Shown here: positions 33,009-41,910 of the stretch, piece after piece
Layout: each line of letters begins with the position of its first letter
How positions within the stretch are numbered: the first letter of the stretch is position 1
NCBI GenBank assembly: GCA_964493015.1
Contig: CAZBLU010000003.1
Coordinates: 1-64,000, forward strand
Direction of reading: 5' to 3'
From: Caldimicrobium sp964493015
Lineage (GTDB): Bacteria > Desulfobacterota > Thermodesulfobacteria > Thermodesulfobacteriales > Thermodesulfobacteriaceae
DNA: 64,000 bases
The notes under the pieces: generated by a model
Told to the model about the DNA's origin: nothing
The model's input: only the letters and a program-made list of their open reading frames with translations
The model's database searches: none
Program-made: the position numbers and the translations under genes

Positions 33009-34478
33009 ATGTTAGAAATAGTTGGTGAAGCTTATACATTTGATGATGTTTTACTTGTTCCAGCTTATTCTGAAGTCTTGCCTAAGGATGTAGATGTAAC
33101 TACATATGTAACTCCCAAGATAAAGCTAAATATCCCTCTTATTTCAGCAGCTATGGATACGGTTACTGAGAGTGCTATGGCTATAGCTATGGCCAGAGAA
33201 GGGGGGCTTGGAGTTATTCATCGTAATATGCCAATAGAGTTACAAGTTAGGGAAGTTGAAAAGGTAAAAAAATCGGAAAGTGGTATGATCTTTGACCCAG
33301 TAACTGTATCTCCTGAAACTCCTATTAGAAAGGTCCTAAAACTTATGGAGGAATATAAAATTTCTGGTATTCCTGTAGTGGAAGGGCCAGAAAAGAGGCT
33401 TGTAGGGATTGTGACTAACAGAGATTTGCGTTTTGAGACAGAGCTTGACAAACCTGTAAAGGAGGTAATGACCAAAGAGGGCCTGGTTACAGCAAAACCT
33501 GGTATCACCCTCGATGAGGCAGTAAAAATCCTTCATGCCCGAAGGATTGAAAAGCTTCTTATAGTGGATGACAATTTTTGTCTTAAGGGTTTGATCACCA
33601 TTAAGGATATTGAGAAGATCAAAAAATATCCCAACGCCTGTAAAGATGAATTGGGAAGATTGAGGGTTGGAGCTGCTATTGGAGTCGGTAAGGACAGATT
33701 AAGGCAGGCAGAAGCCTTACTTAAGGCAGGATGCGATATTCTTTTTATAGATTCTGCCCATGGGCATAGTAAGAATGTTATTGACACTATTAAGGAAATT
33801 AAGTATCATTTTCCTGAGTGCCAACTTGTGGCAGGAAATATTGCCACCGCTGAGGCTGCAGAGGCCTTGATTAAGGCTGGGGCTGATGGGATAAAAGTGG
33901 GCGTTGGTCCTGGGTCTATTTGTACTACAAGAATTGTAGCTGGAGCGGGTGTTCCTCAGCTTACGGCTATTCATAATGTGGCGCAGGTTGCAGAAAAATA
34001 TGGCATACCTGTTATTGCCGATGGTGGGATTCGTTTCTCAGGGGATATTACCAAGGCTATAGCGGCTGGAGCTCATGCAGTGATGATTGGCAATCTTTTT
34101 GCAGGAACAGAAGAGGCCCCAGGGGAAACTATTTTATATGAGGGAAGGACTTATAAAATTTATAGAGGAATGGGCTCTTTATCTGCCATGTTCAAGGGAG
34201 GCGCCAGAGAGCGCTATGGCTATGAAGCTGAGGATATCTCAAAGTTTGTTCCTGAAGGAGTGGAAGGTAGGGTGCCCTATAGAGGACCAGTGTCCAATAT
34301 GATCTATCAACTTATTGGAGGTCTTCGCTCGGGAATGGGCTATTGTGGATGCAAAAATATCGCTGAATTAAGAAAGAAAGCTAAATTTATTAAAATAACA
34401 CCAGCAGGTTACAGAGAAAGTCATGTTCATGATGTTACCATTTTACGGGAGGCACCAAATTATTGGGTAGGTAAGTAA
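33009..34478 (+). CDS. guaB: Inosine-5'-monophosphate dehydrogenase
   Basis: Oxidises IMP to XMP with NAD, the committed step to GMP. At 489 aa it contains the TIM-barrel catalytic domain interrupted by a pair of CBS domains (~95-205), normal for the family. The active-site loop GPGSICTTRIVAGAGVPQ carries the catalytic Cys. GGIRFSGDITKA and the flap region (RERYGYEAED near ~400) are intact. AAGGGGTTAAG precedes the ATG. The stop codon is immediately followed by the pilC ATG. Confidence 0.97.
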   Translation: MLEIVGEAYTFDDVLLVPAYSEVLPKDVDVTTYVTPKIKLNIPLISAAMDTVTESAMAIAMAREGGLGVIHRNMPIELQVREVEKVKKSESGMIFDPVTVSPETPIRKVLKLMEEYKISGIPVVEGPEKRLVGIVTNRDLRFETELDKPVKEVMTKEGLVTAKPGITLDEAVKILHARRIEKLLIVDDNFCLKGLITIKDIEKIKKYPNACKDELGRLRVGAAIGVGKDRLRQAEALLKAGCDILFIDSAHGHSKNVIDTIKEIKYHFPECQLVAGNIATAEAAEALIKAGADGIKVGVGPGSICTTRIVAGAGVPQLTAIHNVAQVAEKYGIPVIADGGIRFSGDITKAIAAGAHAVMIGNLFAGTEEAPGETILYEGRTYKIYRGMGSLSAMFKGGARERYGYEAEDISKFVPEGVEGRVPYRGPVSNMIYQLIGGLRSGMGYCGCKNIAELRKKAKFIKITPAGYRESHVHDVTILREAPNYWVGK

Positions 34479-35684
34479 ATGCCCTTTTTTGAATGGAAAG
34501 GACGAGCTATTTCAGGGGAAATCCGCTCTGGGGTTTTAGAAGCTCCTAATTCTCAGGTGGTTGAAGTCTATCTCAGAAGGCTCAATATCATTCCTATCAA
34601 GATACAATTAAAAAAGGAAAAGGCCTTTGTTCTAAAATTAAAGAGGGTTTCTGACAAAGAATTAGCCCTCTTTACCAGACAGTTTGCCACTGTTTTAGAG
34701 GCAGGCCTACCTATTGTTCGAAGCTTGGAGACCTTAGCTATGCAACAGAAAAATGCCTATTTTCGTGAGGTCCTAAGTGATCTTAAAAGGCGTGTAGAAG
34801 GAGGAAGTTCATTAAGTGAGGCTATGGCTCTTTATCCTAAGATCTTTAACAATCTCTATGTGCAAATGGTAAGATCTGGGGAATCTTCAGGTAATTTGGA
34901 TGTAGTTTTAAAGAGATTAGCCCTTTACCTTGAGAAGATTGTGAGTCTTAAGTCTAAAATTAAGCATGCCATGATCTATCCCTCTGTCATTATTTTTGTT
35001 ACCATAGTGGTGGTATCCATTCTTATGATCTTTGTCATTCCTAAGTTTGCTGAGCTTTTTAGAGAGGCTGGGCAGAGTTTACCTTTGCCCACGCAAATTT
35101 TAATGGATATTAGCCGGAATTTTAAATATATCTTTGCCTTTTTCCTTCTGATACTTATTGGGAGCATTGTGGCCATAAAATATTATCGGAAATCTGAACG
35201 AGGAAAATATAATACGGATAAAATTTTACTATATTTACCCCTATTGGGGGGTCTTTTTCATAAAGCAGCCATTTCAAGGATAGCAAGAACACTCTCTAAC
35301 CTTATTGGAGCAGGAGTGCCTTTGCTACAGGCTCTAAGTGTGGCAGGAGAGACCTCAGGCAATAAGGTTTTAGAAAAGGCTATGGAGGAGATTAGGATAA
35401 ATGTCTCAGCTGGTCATACCATAGCTGATCCCATGTTTTACACAGGGGTTTTCCCTTACATGGTTGTGGAAATGGTGAGAATTGGAGAATTAGCTGGTAA
35501 CTTGGAAGATATGTTAACTAAAGTTGCTGATTTTTATGAAGAAGAGGTGGATAGGATGGTTCAAACCCTATCCACCCTCATTGAACCTATTTTACTAATT
35601 ATACTTGGTGTAGTTATTGGTGGAATCTTGGTAGCCCTTTATCTGCCTATCTTCCAGCTTGGTGGAGTTGTGGGAGGGGGCTAA
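34479..35684 (+). CDS. pilC: Type II secretion / type IV pilus inner-membrane protein (PilC/GspF)
   Basis: Platform protein of type IV pilus or type II secretion machines. At 401 aa it has two T2SSF domains (~65-190 and ~270-390), each with the FTRQFATVLEAGLPIVRSLE / RIARTLSNLIGAGVPLLQAL pattern, and three membrane helices near 168-190, 220-240 and 370-395. The ATG abuts the guaB stop. No pilB, pilT, pilin or gsp gene lies in the window, so it is separated from the rest of its machine, or cotranscribed with guaB for no evident reason. PilC versus GspF cannot be decided. Confidence 0.9.
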   Translation: MPFFEWKGRAISGEIRSGVLEAPNSQVVEVYLRRLNIIPIKIQLKKEKAFVLKLKRVSDKELALFTRQFATVLEAGLPIVRSLETLAMQQKNAYFREVLSDLKRRVEGGSSLSEAMALYPKIFNNLYVQMVRSGESSGNLDVVLKRLALYLEKIVSLKSKIKHAMIYPSVIIFVTIVVVSILMIFVIPKFAELFREAGQSLPLPTQILMDISRNFKYIFAFFLLILIGSIVAIKYYRKSERGKYNTDKILLYLPLLGGLFHKAAISRIARTLSNLIGAGVPLLQALSVAGETSGNKVLEKAMEEIRINVSAGHTIADPMFYTGVFPYMVVEMVRIGELAGNLEDMLTKVADFYEEEVDRMVQTLSTLIEPILLIILGVVIGGILVALYLPIFQLGGVVGGG

Positions 35685-35857
35685 GAGGCCTTTTTACGGC
35701 AAGAGCCCTTACCGCCTTTACACTTTTTCTCTATTCCCTCTTCAGGGCCTGCCTCAACTTTAGCCATGGAATCCATAGTGCCACAATTGGCACACTTCTT
35801 GGGTTTACACCTTGACTCTTTAGTGGCTCCACAATTAGTGCACTTCCACATGGCCAT
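35681..35857 (-). CDS. RCKP-type rubredoxin-like mini-protein, 58 aa
   Basis: Very small basic protein with eight cysteines. The N-terminal KCTNCG and KKCANCG pairs flank an RCKP motif (residues ~16-19), the mark of the RCKP-type rubredoxin-like domain. A metal (Zn or Fe) site is expected. The C-terminal CKGGKGSC adds two more cysteines. GGAGGG is 7 bases upstream of the ATG. The last 4 bases overlap the convergent pilC. The function is unknown; rubredoxin-like electron transfer or zinc-ribbon binding are both possible. Confidence 0.8.
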   Translation of the reverse strand: MAMWKCTNCGATKESRCKPKKCANCGTMDSMAKVEAGPEEGIEKKCKGGKGSCRKKAS

Positions 35858-35963
35858 AGTTGAACCCTCCTTTTAGAATTTTTATAAAAGAAAAATTTAA
35901 CTAAAAAGTTACAAAATTCAAGGGATATAACCTATTTAAATGTTTTTAAAACTTTTGAAAGGG

Positions 35964-36404
35964 CTATTTCACTTTATCTCTACAAAGATTATTTTGGGGA
36001 TTTTTCTGGCAAAACCTTTTGATTTCTTCTGAAAGGATACCTTTTATTTCCAGTTCAGACTGTTTTAGATTTCTCCAAATTATGCAGTTACTATTCTCAG
36101 GAGCCAGTTGGGCACAAAAGGTAAAAATACTTATTTTTGAAGCCTTTTTACAGCGAGGATTAGAGGGATTTTCCTGGCAAAAGTTTTTTATATCGTAATG
36201 GATTACACTTTCCCATTCTAAACGTTGTTGTAAGATCTCAAACCATCGCAGACAATAGGGATTTTGCGATTCTAAGTTTCTACAAAAGATATTGATTTCC
36301 GAATCTGTTCGAAGCCTCTTTTTAGTTGACTGAGCATAGAGATCTATTGAGTTAAAAAGGAAAAAAATAAGAAAAAATAGGGGTATGGAAGTTTTGAGAA
36401 TCAT
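35964..36404 (-). CDS. Secreted cysteine-repeat protein of unknown function
   Basis: I recognise no named family. A signal peptide (~1-24, ending LYAQ) leads to a 120-residue exported region with four short Cys pairs: FCRNLESQNPYC, FCQENPSNPRC, FCAQLAPENSNC, FCQKNPQNNLC. They alternate (long-short-long-short) with ~30-residue helical spacers, so the mature protein is a two-fold repeat of a two-hairpin unit, probably with four disulfides. Each pair has the F-C-x(7-9)-C spacing and an Asn/Pro-rich turn. It overlaps the upstream dxs end by 4 bases and so is translated with it. Its role in the periplasm is open. Confidence 0.75.
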   Translation of the reverse strand: MILKTSIPLFFLIFFLFNSIDLYAQSTKKRLRTDSEINIFCRNLESQNPYCLRWFEILQQRLEWESVIHYDIKNFCQENPSNPRCKKASKISIFTFCAQLAPENSNCIIWRNLKQSELEIKGILSEEIKRFCQKNPQNNLCRDKVK

Positions 36405-38281
36405 CTTTGAACGAGTTCTGAGATAGTTTTTTTAATATTGGCCTTGGTTAGACCATGGATTTCTCTAAGTGTTTTTACGTCTCCATGTTCTATGAATTTA
36501 TCGGGAAGGGCAATCTGAGCAAAGTGAACCTTTAAATCAGCTTGCAACAACAATTGAGCAACTGTTGCACCAAGACCACCTATATAGGTATTTTCTTCAA
36601 CAACTAATACTCTTCCAGTTTTATGGGCATAAGAGAGGATTAATTCTCTGTCGAGAGGTTTTAAAAATCTAACATTTATAACGGCAATATTTAGGCCTTC
36701 TTTTTCAAGTTCTAAGGCTGCTTCTAAAGCAGGGTGAACCATGGAGCCAATAGCCAAGATAACCCCATGGTTTCCCTCTTTTAAAACCTCACCCTTACCA
36801 CAGGGAATAAGTTTAAACTCCCAATCAAGGCTTACGCCGACCCCAGCCCCACGAGGATATCTGATAGCGCAGGCCCTGTCATAAGTAAGGGCACTGTAGA
36901 GGAGATGCTGGAGCTCATTTTCATCCTTGGGGGCACAAATTATGAGAGAAGGGACAGCTTGTAAATAGCTTAGATCAAAGGCACCATGATGGGTTTTTCC
37001 ATCTTCTCCCACAAGGCCAGCTCTATCAATTGCAAAGATGACTTTTGCCCCGTTTAGGGCTACATCATGAATAATCTGATCATAGGCACGCTGGAGAAAG
37101 GTTGAATAGATAGCACAGACAGGAATTAGGCCCTCTAAAGCAAGCCCTGCAGCAAAGGTAACTGCATGTTGTTCACAAATACCCACATCAAAAAATCTTT
37201 CTGGGAATTTCTCGGAAAACTCCTTTAGTCCCGTGCCAGACTTCATAGCTGCAGTTATGGCAACCAATCTTGGTTCTAACTCCCCTAAACGGACCATGGT
37301 TTTCCCAAAGATCTCGGTGTAACTGGGAGGCTCGTTGGGAGACTTGAGAGCCTTTCCTGTCTTGAGATCAAAGGGCCCTATACCGTGGAAGGTCTCGGGA
37401 TCTGCCTCAGCTGGAGGATAGCCCTTACCTTTTTTGGTGACTACATGAAAAAGCACAGGCCCCTTCAACTTTTTGAGATTGGTCAAGAGATCAATCAGAT
37501 TTTCCAGATCATGTCCATCAACAGGGCCAACATATTCAAAGTTAAGGGCTGTAAAAAGAGCGCCTGGAGTGATGGCCATTTTAAAAAGTTCTTCACCTTT
37601 TTTGAGGAGATGGATCAAACTGTCTCCACCTGGGAGTTTATGCATAATACTTTCTATTTCTCTTTTGAGAAATCTGGCGAGATTCCCTGTCATTCTTTTG
37701 GAGACAAAAGTAGAGAGGGCTCCCACATTTGGGGATATGGACATTTCATTATCGTTTAAAATAACCAAAAGGTCCTCTTTAAGAAACCCTGCATTGTTAA
37801 GCCCTTCAAAAGCCATGCCTGCAGTGATGGACCCATCGCCAATTACTATGACAATTTTCCCTTTCTCTTTTTTAAGGCGCTTGGCTACACTCATGCCTAA
37901 GCCAGCAGAAATTGAGGTACTACTGTGACCTGTATCAAGCACATCAAAGGGGCTTTCTTCCCTTTTAGGAAAACCAGCTATACCACCGAAGGTTCTCAGA
38001 CTTTTAAAGGCCTCTCTTCTTCCTGTGATGATCTTGTGTGTGTAACACTGATGTCCTACATCCCAGATGATTTTGTCTTGAGGCAAGTCAAAGACATAGT
38101 GTAAGGCAAGGGTTAACTCTACGACCCCAAGATTGGGAGCAAGATGTCCCCCTCTTTGGGAAACTACCTCGAGGATATATTTTCTTATTTCCTCTGCTAA
38201 GATTTTTAGTTGCGATAGCTTCAACTTTTTGAGATCCTGGGGAGTGTTAATCTTAGATAGAAATTTAAATTTTTGTTCCAT
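36401..38281 (-). CDS. dxs: 1-deoxy-D-xylulose-5-phosphate synthase
   Basis: First enzyme of the MEP isoprenoid pathway, using thiamine diphosphate to join pyruvate and glyceraldehyde 3-phosphate. At 626 aa it has all expected parts: GDGSITAGMAFEGLNNAG for ThDP binding, GHSSTSISAGLGM, the second-domain active-site loop DRAGLVGEDGKTHHG with catalytic Glu, and a C-terminal transketolase domain (VEENTYIGGLGA). It follows ispA by 2 bases, so the xseA-xseB-ispA-dxs order is a common bacterial operon. The downstream secreted Cys-repeat gene overlaps its stop by 4 bases. Confidence 0.97.
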   Translation of the reverse strand: MEQKFKFLSKINTPQDLKKLKLSQLKILAEEIRKYILEVVSQRGGHLAPNLGVVELTLALHYVFDLPQDKIIWDVGHQCYTHKIITGRREAFKSLRTFGGIAGFPKREESPFDVLDTGHSSTSISAGLGMSVAKRLKKEKGKIVIVIGDGSITAGMAFEGLNNAGFLKEDLLVILNDNEMSISPNVGALSTFVSKRMTGNLARFLKREIESIMHKLPGGDSLIHLLKKGEELFKMAITPGALFTALNFEYVGPVDGHDLENLIDLLTNLKKLKGPVLFHVVTKKGKGYPPAEADPETFHGIGPFDLKTGKALKSPNEPPSYTEIFGKTMVRLGELEPRLVAITAAMKSGTGLKEFSEKFPERFFDVGICEQHAVTFAAGLALEGLIPVCAIYSTFLQRAYDQIIHDVALNGAKVIFAIDRAGLVGEDGKTHHGAFDLSYLQAVPSLIICAPKDENELQHLLYSALTYDRACAIRYPRGAGVGVSLDWEFKLIPCGKGEVLKEGNHGVILAIGSMVHPALEAALELEKEGLNIAVINVRFLKPLDRELILSYAHKTGRVLVVEENTYIGGLGATVAQLLLQADLKVHFAQIALPDKFIEHGDVKTLREIHGLTKANIKKTISELVQR

Positions 38282-38283
38282 AG

Positions 38284-39186
38284 TTAATGTGCCCTATTAA
38301 GTATATATAAGGTCAATTCTTTTAAATAGGTGGTGTCTTTTTCCAATTTATTCAAGGTATTTAAGGCTTCTTCAGTCATTTCTTCAGCCATTTTTCTTGT
38401 TTTTTCAAGGCCAAAAAGAGAGGGATAGGTTAGTTTCTTTTTCTTTAGGTCTGACTTTACAGGTTTCCCTAAGGTTTTTTCATCTCCGATGATGTCAAGA
38501 AGATCGTCTACGATTTGAAAAATGAGGCCAAGTTGTTGGCCAAATTTAGAGAGAATTTTAATTTCCTTTGATGGAGCCTCGGCAAGAAGGGCTCCACTTA
38601 CTAAAGAGGCCTCAATAAAAGCCACAGTTTTATGGGCATGGATCCACTTAAGTTGCTGCAAAGTGCCCCTTTTCCCCTCTGCTAAGAGATCAGCCATTTG
38701 GCCAGCAACCATCCCTCTGAAGCCCACTGCTTGGGCTACCTTGTGAATAGCCTTAGTTAAGGCTAAGGGAGAAATTCTTTTCACTACCTCAGGATGAGTA
38801 AAGAGCTCAAAGGCCAAGGTTAAAAGGCCGTCACCTGCTAAGATTGCCGTTGCCTCATCAAAGGCCTTGTGACAAGAGGGCTTTCCCCTCCTAAAGTCAT
38901 CGTCATCCATACAGGGAAGGTCATCGTGAATAAGGGAATAGGTATGGATACACTCTAATCCACAGGCAAAGGGGAGGATATCTTCAGAGGAATTCCGATA
39001 GAGTTCATAACCCATAAGACAAAGTATAGGTCTTAAGCGTTTGCCTCCAGCCTTAAGACTATATTGAGCTGCTTCAGCTACACGTTTGCCATATCCTCTA
39101 ATCTTGGGATAATACTTATCCAAGGCCTCTTCAATGAGCCTTTTTTTCTCTTCTAAATAGGCCTGCAGAGGCTTCAAGTTATCCAT
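38284..39186 (-). CDS. ispA: Polyprenyl synthetase (farnesyl/geranylgeranyl diphosphate synthase)
   Basis: Chain-elongating prenyltransferase. The first Asp-rich motif is HDDLPCMDDDDFRRG (~91-105) and the second is DDLLDIIGDE. The extra residues in the first motif (DDLPCMDDDD) are of the bacterial FPP-synthase kind. At 300 aa it has normal length. It overlaps xseB by 8 bases. Which chain length it makes cannot be read from the sequence with certainty. Confidence 0.93.
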   Translation of the reverse strand: MDNLKPLQAYLEEKKRLIEEALDKYYPKIRGYGKRVAEAAQYSLKAGGKRLRPILCLMGYELYRNSSEDILPFACGLECIHTYSLIHDDLPCMDDDDFRRGKPSCHKAFDEATAILAGDGLLTLAFELFTHPEVVKRISPLALTKAIHKVAQAVGFRGMVAGQMADLLAEGKRGTLQQLKWIHAHKTVAFIEASLVSGALLAEAPSKEIKILSKFGQQLGLIFQIVDDLLDIIGDEKTLGKPVKSDLKKKKLTYPSLFGLEKTRKMAEEMTEEALNTLNKLEKDTTYLKELTLYILNRAH

Positions 39187-39433
39187 TTTTGAGTAGTTCC
39201 TTAGCCCTCTCTAAATTTTCTGTAATAAAGCCTTCCTTGGTCTTTATGATTACTTCTACTCTACTTTTGGCCTCTTTAAGTTTCTGTTCACAGAGATGAA
39301 TCAAATGTAATCCCTCTTCGTAAAGGGAAATAGCCCTCTCTAATTCTAAGTCCTTTTGATCAAGGGCCCTTAATATTTCCTCTAATCTTTCTAAGGCCTT
39401 CTCATACGATATGTCTTTAAGCTCTTCCTCCAT
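39179..39433 (-). CDS. xseB: Exodeoxyribonuclease VII small subunit
   Basis: 84-aa helical protein matching XseB: ISYEKALERLEEILRALD near the start and LYEEGLHLIHLCEQKLKEA after it. It assembles with XseA into exonuclease VII, which degrades single-stranded DNA. It starts one base after xseA and overlaps ispA by 8 bases, the usual operon order. Confidence 0.93.
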   Translation of the reverse strand: MEEELKDISYEKALERLEEILRALDQKDLELERAISLYEEGLHLIHLCEQKLKEAKSRVEVIIKTKEGFITENLERAKELLKNG

Positions 39434-39434
39434 G

Positions 39435-40739
39435 TTAATCCTCCTTTTTCCAGACAGTTGCCCAGACTTTTCCCTGACCCAAAACTATCTCCAAGTGATC
39501 TCCAATCTTCACTTCATGAGAGGACTTAATAATTTCCTTTTGAGGATAACGCTTAACTATACTATACCCCTTTTCTAAGATGTTGTAAGGAGAAAGTGAA
39601 AAAAGGAGCTTTTTTAAGTGGCCAAGCCTTTCCTCCTCTCTTTGCACAATTTTTATGGGGCTTCTCATCTCCAGTTCTTTCTTGAGATTTAAAAGCTTGT
39701 TTTCTCGACGATAGAGAAATCCAGAGATCCTTTGGAAAAGATTAAATTTATAGTCCTTTAATTTTTGTTCCAGATGATGGATCTCTCGGAAGGGGTTTTT
39801 TTCTTGTAATTTTATATGTAGATCCTTTACCCTTCTTTCCCAGTGCGAAAAGAGGATTTCTAAGAGTTTATTTAGCTTTCGGCTATAGGTTTCCAATTTC
39901 TGCTCTAAGTCCTTTTTATCTGGAAGGACTTGTATGGCCGCTGCCGTAGGAGTAGGACATCTCTTATCGGCAGCAAGATCACAGAGGGTGTAATCTATCT
40001 CATGTCCCACGGCAGAGACTACAGGTATTTTGGAATTTCTTACTTCAAGAATAATCTCTTCTGTATAGAAGGGGGCAAGGTCCTCTAAGGAGCCCCCACC
40101 GCGCGTAATAATAATAATATCAAGATCAGGAAAAGATTCATTTAAGTCCCTTATGGCCTGAACTATCTCTAAGTGGGCCCCCTCTCCCTGGACCTTAACT
40201 GGATATATGAGTATGTGCACGCCCCAGCGCTCATGGCTAACCTTGAGAAAATCCTCAAGGGCTGCTCCAAAAAGGGAGGTTATGAGGGCAATCTTTCGGG
40301 GATAACTTGGGATCTCCCTTTTTAAATTAGGGTCAAAGAGATGGGCATACTTCTTTAATAGATACTCTCTTTTGAGATGGAGAATTCCAACGCCACGTGG
40401 TTCAATTTGTTTAGCAGAAAGAAATATCTCTCCTGAACGCATAAAATAGGTGAGCTTACCATAGACCAGGACCTTGGTTCCCTCTTTAAGATACTCAAGG
40501 GGCATATTATTTTTTTGATCTTTAAAGACAATGCCCTTGAGAGTAGCCTCCTCTTCAGCTAAAGTAAAATAGAGATTCCCTGTTTGGCTGAATTTTAGAT
40601 TAGTTAATTCTCCTTCAATCCAAAGATAGGTAAAGCCTTCATCGAGTAGCTCTTTTATCCTTTGGGCTATTTCTTTAACGGAATAAAAAAATTTTTCGGG
40701 ATAGTCACTTACTTCCTTAAGTATTTCTTCTCTTGGCAT
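39435..40739 (-). CDS. xseA: Exodeoxyribonuclease VII large subunit
   Basis: Catalytic subunit of exonuclease VII. The N-terminal OB fold (~12-110) includes YLWIEGELTNLKFS and LYFTL. The catalytic domain shows ALITSLFGAALEDFLKV, IIITRGGGSLEDLAPF and VVSAVGHEIDYTLCDLAAD, the metal/catalytic signature, followed by a coiled coil and the C-terminal ILEKGYSIV segment. At 434 aa it is full length. The ATG is 94 bases from the divergent WecA-like gene. Confidence 0.95.
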   Translation of the reverse strand: MPREEILKEVSDYPEKFFYSVKEIAQRIKELLDEGFTYLWIEGELTNLKFSQTGNLYFTLAEEEATLKGIVFKDQKNNMPLEYLKEGTKVLVYGKLTYFMRSGEIFLSAKQIEPRGVGILHLKREYLLKKYAHLFDPNLKREIPSYPRKIALITSLFGAALEDFLKVSHERWGVHILIYPVKVQGEGAHLEIVQAIRDLNESFPDLDIIIITRGGGSLEDLAPFYTEEIILEVRNSKIPVVSAVGHEIDYTLCDLAADKRCPTPTAAAIQVLPDKKDLEQKLETYSRKLNKLLEILFSHWERRVKDLHIKLQEKNPFREIHHLEQKLKDYKFNLFQRISGFLYRRENKLLNLKKELEMRSPIKIVQREEERLGHLKKLLFSLSPYNILEKGYSIVKRYPQKEIIKSSHEVKIGDHLEIVLGQGKVWATVWKKED

Positions 40740-40796
40740 AATAAAAATATAGAATTTTTTTGAAAATTATAAAGATAGCCAGAGGATAAACTCATT

Positions 40797-40824
40797 TTGA
40801 ATTTCGGGAAATTTGTATTAAACT
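40797..40824 (+). promoter_or_regulatory. Promoter close to the start codon of the WecA-like gene
   Basis: TTGAAT (40797-40802), 16-base spacer, TAAACT (40819-40824). The ATG is at 40834 and no ribosome-binding site is visible, so the leader would be 0-3 bases. The message looks leaderless or nearly so. Confidence 0.45.
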
Positions 40825-40833
40825 AAATACTTA

Positions 40834-41910
40834 ATGATTGTCTATGCTTTTATTGCCTTTTTTCTCTCCTTTGCCTCTTCCTTTGTGATAATCTACTTAG
40901 TGCGAAGAAAATTTCATCTTTTAATTACCGATCATCTACACGAAGGCCCTCAAAAGTTTCACACAAGACCTACACCAAGATTAGGGGGCATAGGTCTCTA
41001 TTTGGCCCTTCTTATTGCCCTTGTTCTTGCTTTGTTAAAGGGTGAAAGTTATAAGTATGACTTTGCTCTACTTTTCATCTCAGCAACCCCTGCCTTTATG
41101 GCTGGGCTGTGGGAGGATTTATCGGGCAAGCTTTCACCTAAGCTAAGGTTTCTCTTAATCTGGCTTTCAGGCACATTAGCCTTTTTTCTCGGAGGGGCTA
41201 AGCTTGTTAGACTTGATTTGCCCATAGATTTTCTCTTTAACTCTCTCCTCTTTTCCTATTTTTTTACTGTCTTTGCCCTAACTGGGCTTACCAATGCTAT
41301 TAATATAATAGATGGCTTTAATGGTTTAGCCAGTATGGTCTCTATTATTATCCTCCTTGCCCTTGGTTATGTCTCTTATAAAGTGGGGGATTATTTTTTG
41401 GCCACCCTCTGTATTGCATACATAGGGGCCTTGGCTGGCTTTTTTATCCTTAACTATCCCCATGGTCTGATCTTTTTAGGCGACGGAGGTGCCTATTTAA
41501 CAGGTTTTCTCTTGGGAAGTATTTCAGTCCTCTTAGTAAAGAGACACTCTGAGGTCTCTCCTTGGTTCCCCTTCTTAGTCTGTATCTATCCCATTTTCGA
41601 GACCCTATTTTCTATTTATAGAAGAAAGTTTTTGAAGGGAACTTCTCCCTTTTTACCTGATGGCTTGCATTTACATACACTAATATACAAACGGTTAACA
41701 AAATGGTTATTAGGGCCTGAAGCTGAAAAAATCAAAAGGAATGCGGCTACTTCGCCCTTTCTCTGGGTTCTTTCCCTTCTTGGGGTTGCCCCAGCCCTAC
41801 TTTTCTGGAATAGTACTCCCATTTTAATACTCTTTTCCATTTTCTTTGCCTTTGTATATCTCTATCTCTATTGGCGCATACTTATACCAAGGTGGGTATT
41901 TAAAAAATGA
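40834..41910 (+). CDS. WecA/MraY-like undecaprenyl-phosphate sugar-1-phosphate transferase
   Basis: Polytopic membrane enzyme that loads a sugar phosphate, usually GlcNAc-1-P, on undecaprenyl phosphate to start polysaccharide synthesis. At 358 aa it has about ten membrane helices. Family motifs: HTRPTPRLGGIG (~46-57), NAINIIDGFNGLAS (~152-165), FLGDGGAYLTGF and DGLHLHTLIYKR, the HxH type motif of the WecA/TagO/WbpL group, not MraY. No ribosome-binding site, with a promoter right before the ATG. The lipoprotein gene overlaps its stop by 4 bases. Confidence 0.88.
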   Translation: MIVYAFIAFFLSFASSFVIIYLVRRKFHLLITDHLHEGPQKFHTRPTPRLGGIGLYLALLIALVLALLKGESYKYDFALLFISATPAFMAGLWEDLSGKLSPKLRFLLIWLSGTLAFFLGGAKLVRLDLPIDFLFNSLLFSYFFTVFALTGLTNAINIIDGFNGLASMVSIIILLALGYVSYKVGDYFLATLCIAYIGALAGFFILNYPHGLIFLGDGGAYLTGFLLGSISVLLVKRHSEVSPWFPFLVCIYPIFETLFSIYRRKFLKGTSPFLPDGLHLHTLIYKRLTKWLLGPEAEKIKRNAATSPFLWVLSLLGVAPALLFWNSTPILILFSIFFAFVYLYLYWRILIPRWVFKK

